DNA of 27,003 nt from NCBI GenBank assembly GCA_902465325.1, contig CABQMV010000010.1, positions 1-27,003 of the forward strand, in the 5' to 3' direction. This document shows positions 8,574-16,235 of this stretch, piece by piece (position 1 is the stretch's first letter; each line of letters starts with the position of its first letter). The DNA is from an uncultured Oscillospiraceae bacterium (GTDB lineage Bacteria; Bacillota; Clostridia; UBA1212; SIG427). The notes beneath the pieces are model-generated. The model saw only the letters and a list, made by a program, of their open reading frames with translations. It searched no databases and was not told the DNA's origin. The translations under genes were made by a program, and so were the position numbers.

Positions 8574-10462
8574 GCTTTCTTCTCCTTCTCTGCTTTAGCA
8601 GTTTTGGCTTCTTTATTCTTTTGGATTTCCGCAAAACGTTTGATTTTCATTGTGCTGGTCTTCTCAAACTCATCTTCTTTTACTTCCAGCTTCTTAATCG
8701 CTTTATAGCTGCTGAGCTTTTTATTTACCTCTTTTATGGATTTCCAGAGGTACTTATAGGCCTCCTCAGGCGCCACAATATCTCGGCCCATGGCCTGACC
8801 CAGCTTTACATAATCAGGAATGACCTTTACCGCAATGGTAACTTCCTTCCCCTCCTCGATTCCGTATACCATGCATTCTTTGATCTCCGGCACACTGTCC
8901 AGAAGAATTTGTTCTACTTCCTCCGGATAGATATTTTTTCCGTTCTGTGTAACAATTACATTTTTACAGCGGCCGGTAATGGTGATAAAGCCTTCGCTGT
9001 CCATGGTGCCCACGTCACCGGAATGAAACCAGCCCTCCTCTGTAATCGCTTCTCTGGTGGCTTCCTCATCCTCATAATATCCCAGCATCAAAGTCTCGCT
9101 CCGGATCATGATCTCCCCTTCGCCATTTTCGTTGGGATTGGCAATTTTAATTTCCGCACAGATAACCGGAATTCCTGTCGTCCCCACTTTCGGTTTTTTC
9201 TCCGGTGTCAGAGCCGCAATGGGAGCCGTCTCCGTCAAACCATAGCCCTGCAAAAAGGTTATTCCTATATTTTCAATCCACTTCCCAATTTTGGGATCAA
9301 TAGGCGCTGCCGCAGAAATGAGCAGACGGAGCTTTCCCCCTAAATTGTCAATAATCTCAGCAAACACGCGGCGCTTAATATCTACATTTACCGACTTTAA
9401 TCCATTGGTAATATGAATCATCGAATTCACCAGCGTAGATTTCTTTCCCTTTTTAATATTCTCCTGGATCTTTTTATACAGATTTTCAACCAGCAGCGGC
9501 ACAGTCAGTATAATGGTAGGCGAAAGCTCGTGCATGTTCTGCACAATATATTTCAAGCCCTCGCATACGCCGATGGAGGCGCCGGAAGCAATAGGCACCA
9601 GAAAGCCAATGGTAGACTCATAGGTATGATGCAGCGGTAAAATAGACATGAGCCGGTCCTCTTCATACAGCTGTACATAGGCACTGACAGCATTAATATT
9701 CTGTGCCAAATTTCTCTGGCAAAGCATTACCCCTTTTGCGCTGGAGGTAGTGCCCGAGGTAAAAATCAGTACCCGGAATTCCTCCGGATCGATCTCCAGC
9801 TCCCGAAAGCTGCTGTCTCCCGACTCCACCAGCTTTCTGCCAATGTCCTTCACTGCATTCAGACCCACCTCCCGATCCCGCAGAGGGGCATCGGAATACA
9901 TTTCAATAAAATATGTCACCTGAGGAACCTGCTCCTTTATTTTTTCAATCACGTCCCTCTTTTTGGGCGAATAAATAATAGCGGAAGCCTTGGCCCGGCG
10001 GATCAGCGTCTCCAGCTCATGGGCCGGGATATCCTTATCAATAGGGACCGCGATGCCTACGCCGCAGAGCATAGCCATATAGGACACATACCACTGATAA
10101 CAGTTCTCCCCAATAATAACCACTCTTTTGTCAACCAAATTCAAATATTTTACCAGCCCGGTACCCAGACCCAGCACATCCTTACCAAATTCCTCATAAG
10201 TCCACTCTCTGAATTTAGCCTTGTGATCCCGCTTTTCCAAAATAACCGTATTCCTTTTGTAAACCTCTATGGACCGGAGAAATACTTCCTTTATCGTCTG
10301 ATAAGCGGTAGGTTCATATATGGTGAAATCCTTTATTTCCTTTACCCGCTGTTTGGATTCAATCCCGTACTCTGTATTCAATTCCTCAATATCGCCCATT
10401 TTATCCATCTTAATTTTGGGCATTTTGATTTTCGGCATCTTGAAATCTCTGAATATTCTCAT
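8570..10462 (-). CDS. Long-chain fatty acyl-CoA ligase (AMP-forming, ANL superfamily)
   Basis: Activates a carboxylic acid, probably a fatty acid, to acyl-AMP and then to acyl-CoA. The ANL core motifs are in order: FTSGTTSSAKG (234-244, ATP loop), GYGLTETAP (406-414), GWFHSGDVG (477-485), GRCKNVIVTQNGKNIYPEEVE (497-517), and a C-terminal TSTMKIKRF with the A10 lysine. At 630 residues it is slightly long. The extras are a basic N-terminus with a tandem MPKIK repeat (residues 9-18) and a Lys/Glu/Ala tail, which may contact membrane phospholipid. ATG at 10462 has GAGAGG 10 bases upstream. It is the first gene of a two-gene unit, with a good promoter and a FapR-like operator in its leader. Chain-length preference cannot be read from sequence. 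Confidence 0.9.
   Translation of the reverse strand: MRIFRDFKMPKIKMPKIKMDKMGDIEELNTEYGIESKQRVKEIKDFTIYEPTAYQTIKEVFLRSIEVYKRNTVILEKRDHKAKFREWTYEEFGKDVLGLGTGLVKYLNLVDKRVVIIGENCYQWYVSYMAMLCGVGIAVPIDKDIPAHELETLIRRAKASAIIYSPKKRDVIEKIKEQVPQVTYFIEMYSDAPLRDREVGLNAVKDIGRKLVESGDSSFRELEIDPEEFRVLIFTSGTTSSAKGVMLCQRNLAQNINAVSAYVQLYEEDRLMSILPLHHTYESTIGFLVPIASGASIGVCEGLKYIVQNMHELSPTIILTVPLLVENLYKKIQENIKKGKKSTLVNSMIHITNGLKSVNVDIKRRVFAEIIDNLGGKLRLLISAAAPIDPKIGKWIENIGITFLQGYGLTETAPIAALTPEKKPKVGTTGIPVICAEIKIANPNENGEGEIMIRSETLMLGYYEDEEATREAITEEGWFHSGDVGTMDSEGFITITGRCKNVIVTQNGKNIYPEEVEQILLDSVPEIKECMVYGIEEGKEVTIAVKVIPDYVKLGQAMGRDIVAPEEAYKYLWKSIKEVNKKLSSYKAIKKLEVKEDEFEKTSTMKIKRFAEIQKNKEAKTAKAEKEKKA
10409..10438 (-). 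repeat. 15-bp tandem repeat encoding MPKIK twice at the ligase N-terminus
   Basis: Two adjacent near-identical 15-base units encode residues 9-13 and 14-18 (MPKIK MPKIK). A third partial unit (M-D-K-M) follows. The repeat adds positive charge to the N-terminus of the acyl-CoA ligase. Confidence 0.7.
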
Positions 10463-10482
10463 ATACTGTATACCTCTCTATT

Positions 10483-10499
10483 TTATTACCTAGTCATAA
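10483..10499 (-). promoter_or_regulatory. FapR-like operator in the acyl-CoA ligase leader
   Basis: TTATTACCTAGTCATAA is an imperfect palindrome that fits the remembered FapR pattern TTAGTAC-N3-GTACTAA at 12 of 14 arm positions. It lies just downstream of the predicted transcription start (near 10507), where a repressor would block initiation. FapR senses malonyl-CoA and controls lipid genes in Bacillota. The assignment is an inference, because the consensus was recalled and not searched. Confidence 0.4.
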
Positions 10500-10513
10500 T
10501 TAATAACGGGGTT

Positions 10514-10542
10514 ATTATATATCGTTTCAGGCAGACAGTCAA
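10514..10542 (-). promoter_or_regulatory. Sigma-A promoter of the acyl-CoA ligase operon
   Basis: On the minus strand TTGACT (10542-10537) and TATAAT (10519-10514) are 17 bases apart. A 7-bp inverted repeat (TAATAAC-GGG-GTTATTA, 10501-10517) covers the -10 box and start site and could be a second operator or simply AT-rich symmetry. Confidence 0.8.
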
Positions 10543-10569
10543 CCTCTCGCTTTTTTGTTCACTTTGTAG

Positions 10570-10575
10570 TATAAT
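10570..10575 (+). promoter_or_regulatory. -10 element of the divergent glycosyltransferase promoter
   Basis: A perfect TATAAT lies 38 bases upstream of the glycosyltransferase start codon, with transcription expected near 10582. No good -35 box is found at 16-18 bases, so the promoter is probably weak or activator-dependent. Confidence 0.45.
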
Positions 10576-10613
10576 TTCCTTATGTCCAGAATAATGAATT
10601 AGGTGGATGGGAT

Positions 10614-11720
10614 TTGAAACGCATTTTAGTGATGGGAATGAGTAAAGACAGGGGCGGTATGGAAACCTGTATTATGAATTATTACCGCCATATTGATCGG
10701 AGCAAATTCCAGTTCGACTTTATATCATATAACGAACCGCCCTATTGCGTCCGGGAAATTGAGGCCCTGGGAGGACGCTGTTTTGTAATTCCCGGCCGTT
10801 TTGTCAGCTATCGGAAGAATAAAAAGGAACTGAAAGACTTTTTTCATACTCACGGCCACGAATATGAGGCCCTTTGGTATAACTGCTGTCTGATCAGCGA
10901 TTTAACACTTTTTAAGGCAGCGGCAAAATACCATATTCCCAAAAAGATCGTACACGCTCACAATTCCAAGCCTATGGGCCACGCGTTTTCCAACTGGCTG
11001 CATACCAAATATAAAAACAGAATTACCAAATATGCCACTGACTTCTGGGCCTGTTCCCAGGAAGCCGGAAAATTTTTCTATTCCGATGGGATTCTCCAGT
11101 CCCGCCAGTTTCGCGTAATAACAAATGCCATTGAAACAAAAGAATTCTGCTTCAGGCCCCAGGTCCGACAGGAAATCCGGCAGCAGCTGGCACTGCAGGA
11201 CCGCTTTGTTCTGGGAAATGTGGCCCGCATGGATCCCGAAAAGAATCAGCTTATGCTGCTTGAAATCTTTTCCCGGCTTCATAAGCAGCGGGCAGATTCC
11301 GTTCTGCTTTTGATCGGTCAGGGCCGTCTGGAAAATGAGCTGAAGGCCAGGACCAAAGAGCTGAACCTGGAGGACAGCGTGCTGTTTTTAGGACAACGGC
11401 ATGATGTAGCGCGGCTGTACTGTGCAATGGATGCCTTTCTTCTGCCTTCTGAGTTTGAGGGGCTTCCCATGACACTCATAGAGGCACAGGCCTGCGGGCT
11501 GCCGTCCTTTACTAGCACTGAGGCCGTTCCGCCGGAGGCTGCCGTCACCCCTCTTCTTCACTTTATTTCTTTAGCAGAGAGCCCGGAGAAATGGGCGGAA
11601 GCAATTGTGAAAGAATGTGCAGATACCAACACTGCCGAGAGAGCAGAAACAGAAAAAATACTGGCTGACAGCCGCTGGAACATCAAACAGGCAGCTTTAC
11701 TGCTGGAAGAACTCTTCTGA
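10614..11720 (+). CDS. GT4-family glycosyltransferase (EpsF-like)
   Basis: A GT-B fold retaining glycosyltransferase of 368 residues, presumably moving a nucleotide-activated sugar to a lipid-linked or surface glycan at the inner membrane face. The N-terminal MGMSKDRGGMETCIMNYYRHID is typical of EpsF/CapM-like GT4 enzymes of Bacillota exopolysaccharide loci. The C-terminal nucleotide-sugar site carries EFEGLPMTLIEAQACGLP, the E-x7-E block. The start is TTG at 10614, supported by AGGTGG 7 bases upstream and by the usual MKRILVMGM beginning; the next ATG would cut off the first beta strand. It stands alone as a single gene, divergent from the ligase. Its last 38 bases overlap the convergent AI-2E gene tail-to-tail. 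Donor and acceptor are unknown. Confidence 0.88.
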   Translation: MKRILVMGMSKDRGGMETCIMNYYRHIDRSKFQFDFISYNEPPYCVREIEALGGRCFVIPGRFVSYRKNKKELKDFFHTHGHEYEALWYNCCLISDLTLFKAAAKYHIPKKIVHAHNSKPMGHAFSNWLHTKYKNRITKYATDFWACSQEAGKFFYSDGILQSRQFRVITNAIETKEFCFRPQVRQEIRQQLALQDRFVLGNVARMDPEKNQLMLLEIFSRLHKQRADSVLLLIGQGRLENELKARTKELNLEDSVLFLGQRHDVARLYCAMDAFLLPSEFEGLPMTLIEAQACGLPSFTSTEAVPPEAAVTPLLHFISLAESPEKWAEAIVKECADTNTAERAETEKILADSRWNIKQAALLLEELF

Positions 11721-12744
11721 GAACACTTCGCATGGCCGCATATACGGGAACTGCCAACAGAACGCCCCAGAGTCCGAAAAATTCGCCGCCCAAAAAGACT
11801 ACGACAATTGTAGTGATCGGATGTACGCCCAGCTTCCCTTCTACAATTTTAGGCGTCAGCAAATTATTATCCACCTGCTGCAGCACCACAAACAGCAAAA
11901 TTGTCCACAGCGCTTTTACAGGCGACACGAAAAAGGCGGCAAGCACCGCCGGGACTGCGCCTATAAACGGACCAAAATACGGAATAATATTTAAAATTCC
12001 GCCAAAAAATCCCAGGATCGGCGCATAGGGAATCCCCAGAATCAAAAGCGCCGCTGTTTGAAGGACGCCCAATATAAAGCTTACCAATAGCTGTCCTTTC
12101 AGAAAGTCGGAAAAAATTTTGCCTAAATCACTAAGCACCTGGGACACCGGCTCTCTCCATTGAAAGGGAAAGGCCTCCAGCGCCCATAGGCGCAGCTGCC
12201 GTCCGTCTCGCAACAAGTAAAAAGTAATGACCAAGGCTGTAATACAGTCAAATACCATAGCGAAAATTTCAATATAGGATTCCGCAATTCGATCCAATAA
12301 GCTAGAAGCCCACCCCTCTAAGGCAGTAAAAAGCTGTTTGCACAGATTTTGTGTGGCCTGGTTCATCCAACCGGCTATATCGCTGTCCTGATCCACATGC
12401 AGCATTGTCTGAAGCTGCATGTTCAGGCTGCCCATGGTACTTTCTACCTGAGAGGCAATCTCCTTGGAATTATTCACCACCTCCCGGAGGCTGTCCAGAA
12501 AAATCGGCACCAATCCTATAAAAATAAGAATGAGCAGCAGAGAAAATGCCGTCATAGAAACAGCAGTAGCTCCGGTTTTATTTAGCTTTGTCTTTCTGCT
12601 TAAGTACCCTGTCGGCGGCGACAGGAGCATAGTAAGCACCATAGCCAGGATCAGCGGCACAAAAATATGTGTCAGCCTATCTCTAAACAGCAGGGCCCCT
12701 ATGACAGCCGCAGCCGCCGGCAGTAAATAAATCAAATTTTTCAT
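11683..12744 (-). CDS. AI-2E family membrane transporter
   Basis: A 353-residue polytopic membrane protein of the AI-2E (TqsA/YtvI-like) family. It has two helices at the N-terminus (MKNLIYLLPAAAAVIGALLF, then FVPLILAMVLTMLLSPP), a long soluble stretch after helix 3, and conserved C-terminal blocks ILGIPYAPILGFFGGILNIIPYFGPFIGAVPA and DNNLLTPKIVEGKLGVHP. Members have been linked to AI-2 export or to Na+/H+ antiport, so the substrate is open. ATG at 12744 is preferred over an upstream in-frame ATG at 12804, because it overlaps the stop of the preceding small gene (ATGA). The first 20 codons of the longer version are simply the small gene read out of frame. It is last in the PRC-barrel unit. 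Confidence 0.88.
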   Translation of the reverse strand: MKNLIYLLPAAAAVIGALLFRDRLTHIFVPLILAMVLTMLLSPPTGYLSRKTKLNKTGATAVSMTAFSLLLILIFIGLVPIFLDSLREVVNNSKEIASQVESTMGSLNMQLQTMLHVDQDSDIAGWMNQATQNLCKQLFTALEGWASSLLDRIAESYIEIFAMVFDCITALVITFYLLRDGRQLRLWALEAFPFQWREPVSQVLSDLGKIFSDFLKGQLLVSFILGVLQTAALLILGIPYAPILGFFGGILNIIPYFGPFIGAVPAVLAAFFVSPVKALWTILLFVVLQQVDNNLLTPKIVEGKLGVHPITTIVVVFLGGEFFGLWGVLLAVPVYAAMRSVLRRVLPAVKLPV

Positions 12745-12899
12745 AACAGGTCGGAAACAATACCTGTACACTTTTTCAGCATTTTTTTGCCCATTTTGGC
12801 CCATGCATTTTTACTGCATTTCTTGTCCATCATAGCGCCCATCATGCCGCCGGCAGCTGCTCCCAGCATCAATCCGGCTACCCATTTACTGCTGCTCAT
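12741..12899 (-). CDS. Small Gly/Met-rich membrane-associated protein, 52 residues
   Basis: A short gene with a 52-residue product: MSSSKWVAGLMLGAAAGG, MMGAMMDKKCSKNA, then a basic helix WAKMGKKMLKKCTG and a short end. The N-terminal Gly/Ala/Met segment could insert in or lie along the membrane, as in YtxH-type small proteins. The function is unknown. Support is structural: GGGAGGG stands just upstream of its ATG, the start overlaps the PRC-barrel gene stop (ATGA), and its own stop overlaps the AI-2E start (ATGA). Both junctions are the same 4-base type, which is unlikely unless the frame is translated. It also explains the misleading longer start of the AI-2E gene. Confidence 0.8.
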   Translation of the reverse strand: MSSSKWVAGLMLGAAAGGMMGAMMDKKCSKNAWAKMGKKMLKKCTGIVSDLL

Positions 12900-13375
12900 T
12901 CATTTTCCCTCCCTACAATTATAAATTCTTCGGCTACTTCGATGCCGTCTCTTACCATTACAACATTTCTGCCGTCAATGGCATCCTCCATCAGTCCTCT
13001 GGAAAGCTCCAGTCCCTCAATACTTCCGGTTTCTGTGCTGTATACCAGATCTTTCACGACACCTAAGTTTTTTCCGCCGGCACTCTTCACATCCAGTCCC
13101 AGCATGTCCTCATATCCCGACCGGCGTTTATGCTCCGTTTTATGTGGCATTTTTTCAATAGAGTTTTCGTTATATACCACACAGCTATTCTTGTCCACTC
13201 TCAGCATATTATCCAGAGCAATATATTTACGCGAAGGAAAAGGTGTTTTGCTTTCTAACAGAAAACCTGTAAGACAGTCGTTGGCATCAAACACAGGACC
13301 GGCCAGAAAGCCCAGCCTTCTGCCATCCTGCAGGCTGATCACAGGCATCCCTCTGATATCCATTACTCTTACCAT
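12896..13375 (-). CDS. Tandem PRC-barrel domain protein
   Basis: A 159-residue soluble protein with two PRC-barrel modules: residues about 1-75 (DGRRLGFLAGPVFDANDCLTGFLLES) and about 85-155 (GLDVKSAGGKNLGVVKDLVYSTETGSIEGLELS). PRC barrels occur in RimM, photosynthetic reaction-centre H subunits and YlmC/YmxH-like proteins of sporulating Bacillota, usually as small protein- or RNA-interaction units. ATG at 13375 is preferred, with AGAGGTGG 8 bases upstream. Tandem GTG codons at 13387 and 13384 lie within that ribosome site. It is first in a three-gene unit with the 52-residue protein and the AI-2E transporter, and a perfect palindrome lies about 27 bases upstream of the start. The exact role is unknown. 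Confidence 0.82.
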   Translation of the reverse strand: MVRVMDIRGMPVISLQDGRRLGFLAGPVFDANDCLTGFLLESKTPFPSRKYIALDNMLRVDKNSCVVYNENSIEKMPHKTEHKRRSGYEDMLGLDVKSAGGKNLGVVKDLVYSTETGSIEGLELSRGLMEDAIDGRNVVMVRDGIEVAEEFIIVGRENE

Positions 13376-13401
13376 CTGCGGCACCACCTCTTTATAAGTA
13401 T

Positions 13402-13421
13402 TGAATACTATATAGTATTCA
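13402..13421. promoter_or_regulatory. Perfect 20-bp palindrome upstream of the PRC-barrel operon
   Basis: TGAATACTATATAGTATTCA reads identically on both strands with no spacer. It sits in the leader/promoter region of the PRC-barrel - 52-aa - AI-2E unit and is the kind of site bound by a dimeric repressor. No convincing -35/-10 pair could be placed exactly. The cognate regulator was not recognised and is not encoded next to it. Confidence 0.6.
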
Positions 13422-13474
13422 CGGAGGCGCCGATTTAATTCAAAAATTTATTTTTTCTTTCGGAAAATACTGAC

Positions 13475-13506
13475 AAAAAAATTGAGCGGGTACTTCTAAT
13501 ACCCGC
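13475..13506 (-). terminator. Intrinsic terminator of the DUF1015-GH4-MATE operon
   Basis: On the minus strand a perfect 7-bp stem (GCGGGTA 13506-13500 with TACCCGC 13492-13486) with a 7-base loop is followed by TCAA and a T7 tract (13481-13475). It begins about 33 bases after the MATE stop codon. Confidence 0.85.
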
Positions 13507-13538
13507 AGTTTACTGCAAATTTTTAAGCATGGACCCCT

Positions 13539-14906
13539 TTAGCCGCGGGTCACAATTTTAATCCATCGGTTTCCCTTTCGGCGGACCGCACAGGCAAGGA
13601 CCTTAGAGGGCTCATCCAGCTTCATACAGGCCAGTACTAGCGGCACCGGCAAGGTCAGTGCAGAAGAAATCAGGCCGGCGGGAATGGCGATACACCAGAG
13701 GGCAAGCATCTCCGTAATCAGGCAAAACTTTGTATCCCCGGCTCCCCGGAGCGTCCCTACAATATTGACGGCGGCAGGCGATACAAAAAACACCACAAAG
13801 GCCGTAACGGTCAAAAGCTCTATTGACAGTCCTCTTGTCTCTTCAGAAACACCGAAAAGAGTTACCGCAGCATTTCTCAGCAGCAGAACCGCCCCACAGG
13901 ACAAAAGTCCCACCCCATAGCTCAACAGATTCAACGTGTACGCCCGGCGTCTGGCCTCCTCCATATTGCGCTCCCCAATCGCCTTTCCCACTACTACGGC
14001 AGCTGCATTGGCAATTCCGAATATGACAACGGTACAAAGCTGCTGTATGTTGGAAGCAATGGTATTGGCCGCTACCGGATCGCCGGCACTATAGCGGATA
14101 TGGCCTATAATTGCCGTCTGAACTGTCATCCCCAGCGACCATAAGAGCTCGTTGATAAAAACCGGACTTCCATGGCGGATCAGGTCCCCCAGCAGCACCG
14201 TGTCAAAGGAAAGCAGGTGACGCGGGCGAAAACAAAGTTTTCTGTCAAAGCAGAATACATAGAGAAAAGTAATAACAAATTCCAGAATTCTGGCCGTCAG
14301 TGTGGCAATGGCCGCCCCTTGAATCCCCATGGCAGAAACGCCTAAGTTTCCAAAAATAAGAACCCAATTCAAAAACACATTGACGGCAAGGGAACAGGAA
14401 TTTACCGCAACAGAAATCCGCACAATCTCCACAGACCGCAGACAGCAGATCATGGTATTGGACAGAGCAAACAGTACATACGCCCAGCCGATAATACGGA
14501 GATATTCACTGCCCAGGGCAATGACCTGGGCATCTCGCGTATAAAGGCCCATAACCCATTCCGGTACAATCAGAACGGCAGCAGCCATACCCAGAGCAAT
14601 TGCCGATACCAGCTTGAGCGTCAGGGAAATTACCTTCCGGATCGCATCCAGATTTCCCCTCCCCCAGTACTGAGAATTCAACACCGTAGCAGCGCCCGAC
14701 AGACCAAAGCAAACCATGGTCAGCAGAAAAAAGGGCTGATTGGCAAGAGAGGCCGCCGAAAGCAGCCTCTCTGTTTTATCCGCATTCCCCAGCATAACAG
14801 AGTCCGCCAGGGTCGTGATATTTACCAATAAATTCTGCAGCGCAATAGGCACCGCGATCAGCACAATATGCTTATAAAACGACTTTTCCTTAATAAAAAA
14901 CTTCAT
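13539..14906 (-). CDS. MATE family multidrug/metabolite efflux transporter
   Basis: A 455-residue membrane protein with about 12 predicted helices in two similar halves, as in NorM/DinF-type antiporters that expel cationic compounds using Na+ or H+. The N-terminal helix HIVLIAVPIALQNLLVNITTLADSVMLG is the standard MATE start, with later blocks GLSGAATVLNSQYWGRG and GAGDTKFCLITEMLALWCIAIPAG. ATG at 14906 is preferred because it begins this conserved helix just 4 bases after the GH4 stop; an upstream in-frame extension would lie inside the GH4 gene. No clear ribosome site precedes it, so translation probably depends on reinitiation. The substrate is unknown, and a pairing with an alpha-galactosidase gives no obvious hint. 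Confidence 0.88.
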   Translation of the reverse strand: MKFFIKEKSFYKHIVLIAVPIALQNLLVNITTLADSVMLGNADKTERLLSAASLANQPFFLLTMVCFGLSGAATVLNSQYWGRGNLDAIRKVISLTLKLVSAIALGMAAAVLIVPEWVMGLYTRDAQVIALGSEYLRIIGWAYVLFALSNTMICCLRSVEIVRISVAVNSCSLAVNVFLNWVLIFGNLGVSAMGIQGAAIATLTARILEFVITFLYVFCFDRKLCFRPRHLLSFDTVLLGDLIRHGSPVFINELLWSLGMTVQTAIIGHIRYSAGDPVAANTIASNIQQLCTVVIFGIANAAAVVVGKAIGERNMEEARRRAYTLNLLSYGVGLLSCGAVLLLRNAAVTLFGVSEETRGLSIELLTVTAFVVFFVSPAAVNIVGTLRGAGDTKFCLITEMLALWCIAIPAGLISSALTLPVPLVLACMKLDEPSKVLACAVRRKGNRWIKIVTRG

Positions 14907-14910
14907 GAAA

Positions 14911-16224
14911 TCAGTGATAGGCAGGCATCCAGTCCTTGTGCGCCTCAAAGAGGTCGTCGCACATGGAAATGATCTGGTCAATAGACAGTTCTGCCGCCGT
15001 ATGAGGATCCAGCAGCGCCGCCTCATAAACGTATTCCTTTTTCAGAGTCAAAGCTGCTTTCATAGCCAGTATCTGGGGATTGATGTTGGTTCTGTTCAGC
15101 GCAGCCAGCTGCTCCGGCAGGTCTCCCACAAACAGGGGCTGTACGCCGGAGGCATCAATCAGACAGGGAACTTCAACGCAGGCAGCCTTGGGCAGGTTTG
15201 TAATATACCCTTTGTTCAGCACATTGCCGCCCAGCTTATAGGGGCGGTTATTCAGCATAGCTTCGATAATATAGGAAGCATATTCTCCGCTCCTGTTGTG
15301 CTCCAGCTTCTTCTGGGTAGTCAGTTCTTCTCTCTGCTGCTTCCAGGCATTAATCTGATTGATACAGCGCCTTGGGTATTCATCCAGAGGAATGTTGTAC
15401 TTCTCAATTAACTCGGGCTGCGTAGATTTGATAAAATAAGGCAGATACTCGGAGGTATGCTCACTGGACTCCGTAATGTAATAGCCAAAGGTTTTCATCA
15501 TTTTCATACGAACCAGGTCGCCTGCCGGCAGCTCTACTTCCTCTGCCAATTTTTTAATCCGAGGATACAGATCCACTCCGTTTTTAGAAATACTCAGAAG
15601 CCATGCCTGATGGTTAATTCCGGCAATATCCCACTGCACCTTGTCATCGTACTCATTTCCGATTCCTACATTGTGCATCAGGCTTTCTGCACAATGCTGT
15701 ACACTGTGGCAGAGGCCGATCGACCGGATAGGAGAAGCCTGCTGAATCGCGCCGGTAATCATAGCCATAGGATTGGAGTAGTTAATAAACAGCGCATTGG
15801 GGCAGACAGCCTCCATATCAGCAAGAAAATCCAATACCACAGGAATCGTCCGAAGTGCCCGGAAAATACCGCCCACGCCTAATGTATCCGCAATGGTCTG
15901 CCTTAAACCGTATTTTTTGGGAATCTCAAAATCCGTAATTGTACAGGGATCATACCCTCCTACCTGAATGGCGTTTACAACAAAATCCGCTCCGGTCAGG
16001 GCCTTTTTACGGTTCCTGACGCCAAGATAGGTTTTAATGGTAGCCTTGGACCGATACTGCCTGTTGATCGCCTTGAGCATCAGAAGAGAATCCTCCAGAC
16101 GCTCCTGATCAATATCGTACAGGGCGATCTCCATTCCTTTCAGATCAGGGGATACCAGACAGTCACCCAATACATTTTTTGCGAAAACCGTACTGCCGGC
16201 TCCCATAAAAGTTACTTTTACCAT
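14911..16224 (-). CDS. melA: Alpha-galactosidase of glycoside hydrolase family 4 (MelA-like)
   Basis: A cytosolic enzyme that would cleave alpha-1,6-galactosides such as melibiose or raffinose-family sugars by the NAD+- and Mn2+-dependent redox mechanism of GH4. Residues 8-12 (GAGST) open the Rossmann fold. GGYDPCTITDFEIPKKYGL, INYSNPMAM (about 148-155), LCHSVQ with metal ligands C172/H173, and INHQAW with H205 closely follow E. coli MelA, including its CHSV signature. At 437 residues it is slightly shorter than E. coli MelA. ATG has AAGGAG 7 bases upstream, overlapping the DUF1015 stop. It lies between DUF1015 and MATE genes in one operon. No melibiose permease is adjacent, so uptake must be encoded elsewhere. 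Another galactoside-like substrate of the same subfamily is possible. Confidence 0.9.
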   Translation of the reverse strand: MVKVTFMGAGSTVFAKNVLGDCLVSPDLKGMEIALYDIDQERLEDSLLMLKAINRQYRSKATIKTYLGVRNRKKALTGADFVVNAIQVGGYDPCTITDFEIPKKYGLRQTIADTLGVGGIFRALRTIPVVLDFLADMEAVCPNALFINYSNPMAMITGAIQQASPIRSIGLCHSVQHCAESLMHNVGIGNEYDDKVQWDIAGINHQAWLLSISKNGVDLYPRIKKLAEEVELPAGDLVRMKMMKTFGYYITESSEHTSEYLPYFIKSTQPELIEKYNIPLDEYPRRCINQINAWKQQREELTTQKKLEHNRSGEYASYIIEAMLNNRPYKLGGNVLNKGYITNLPKAACVEVPCLIDASGVQPLFVGDLPEQLAALNRTNINPQILAMKAALTLKKEYVYEAALLDPHTAAELSIDQIISMCDDLFEAHKDWMPAYH

Positions 16225-16235
16225 GTTTTCACTCC

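Noticed and set aside
7683..8708. Long open frame (341 codons) on the + strand opposite the six-hairpin gene
   Set aside because: It is the antisense shadow of the coding frames at 6780-8573 and 8570-10462, has no ribosome site or recognisable domain, and runs across a coupled gene junction.
8429..9343. 304-codon + strand frame opposite the acyl-CoA ligase
   Set aside because: Antisense to a gene with unmistakable ANL motifs; its composition (Phe/Leu/His rich) is typical of a reversed coding frame.
11683..11720. Tail-to-tail overlap of GT4 and AI-2E genes as an antisense regulatory element
   Set aside because: A 38-base convergent overlap is ordinary in compact genomes, and no hairpin or promoter is visible in it.
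12745..12804. 20-codon N-terminal extension of the AI-2E gene from ATG 12804
   Set aside because: The bases belong to the 52-residue gene in another frame, and the ATG at 12744 matches the family's usual start.
14907..15026. 40-codon N-terminal extension of the MATE gene
   Set aside because: It lies inside the GH4 gene in another frame, is Arg/Cys rich and precedes the conserved first MATE helix.
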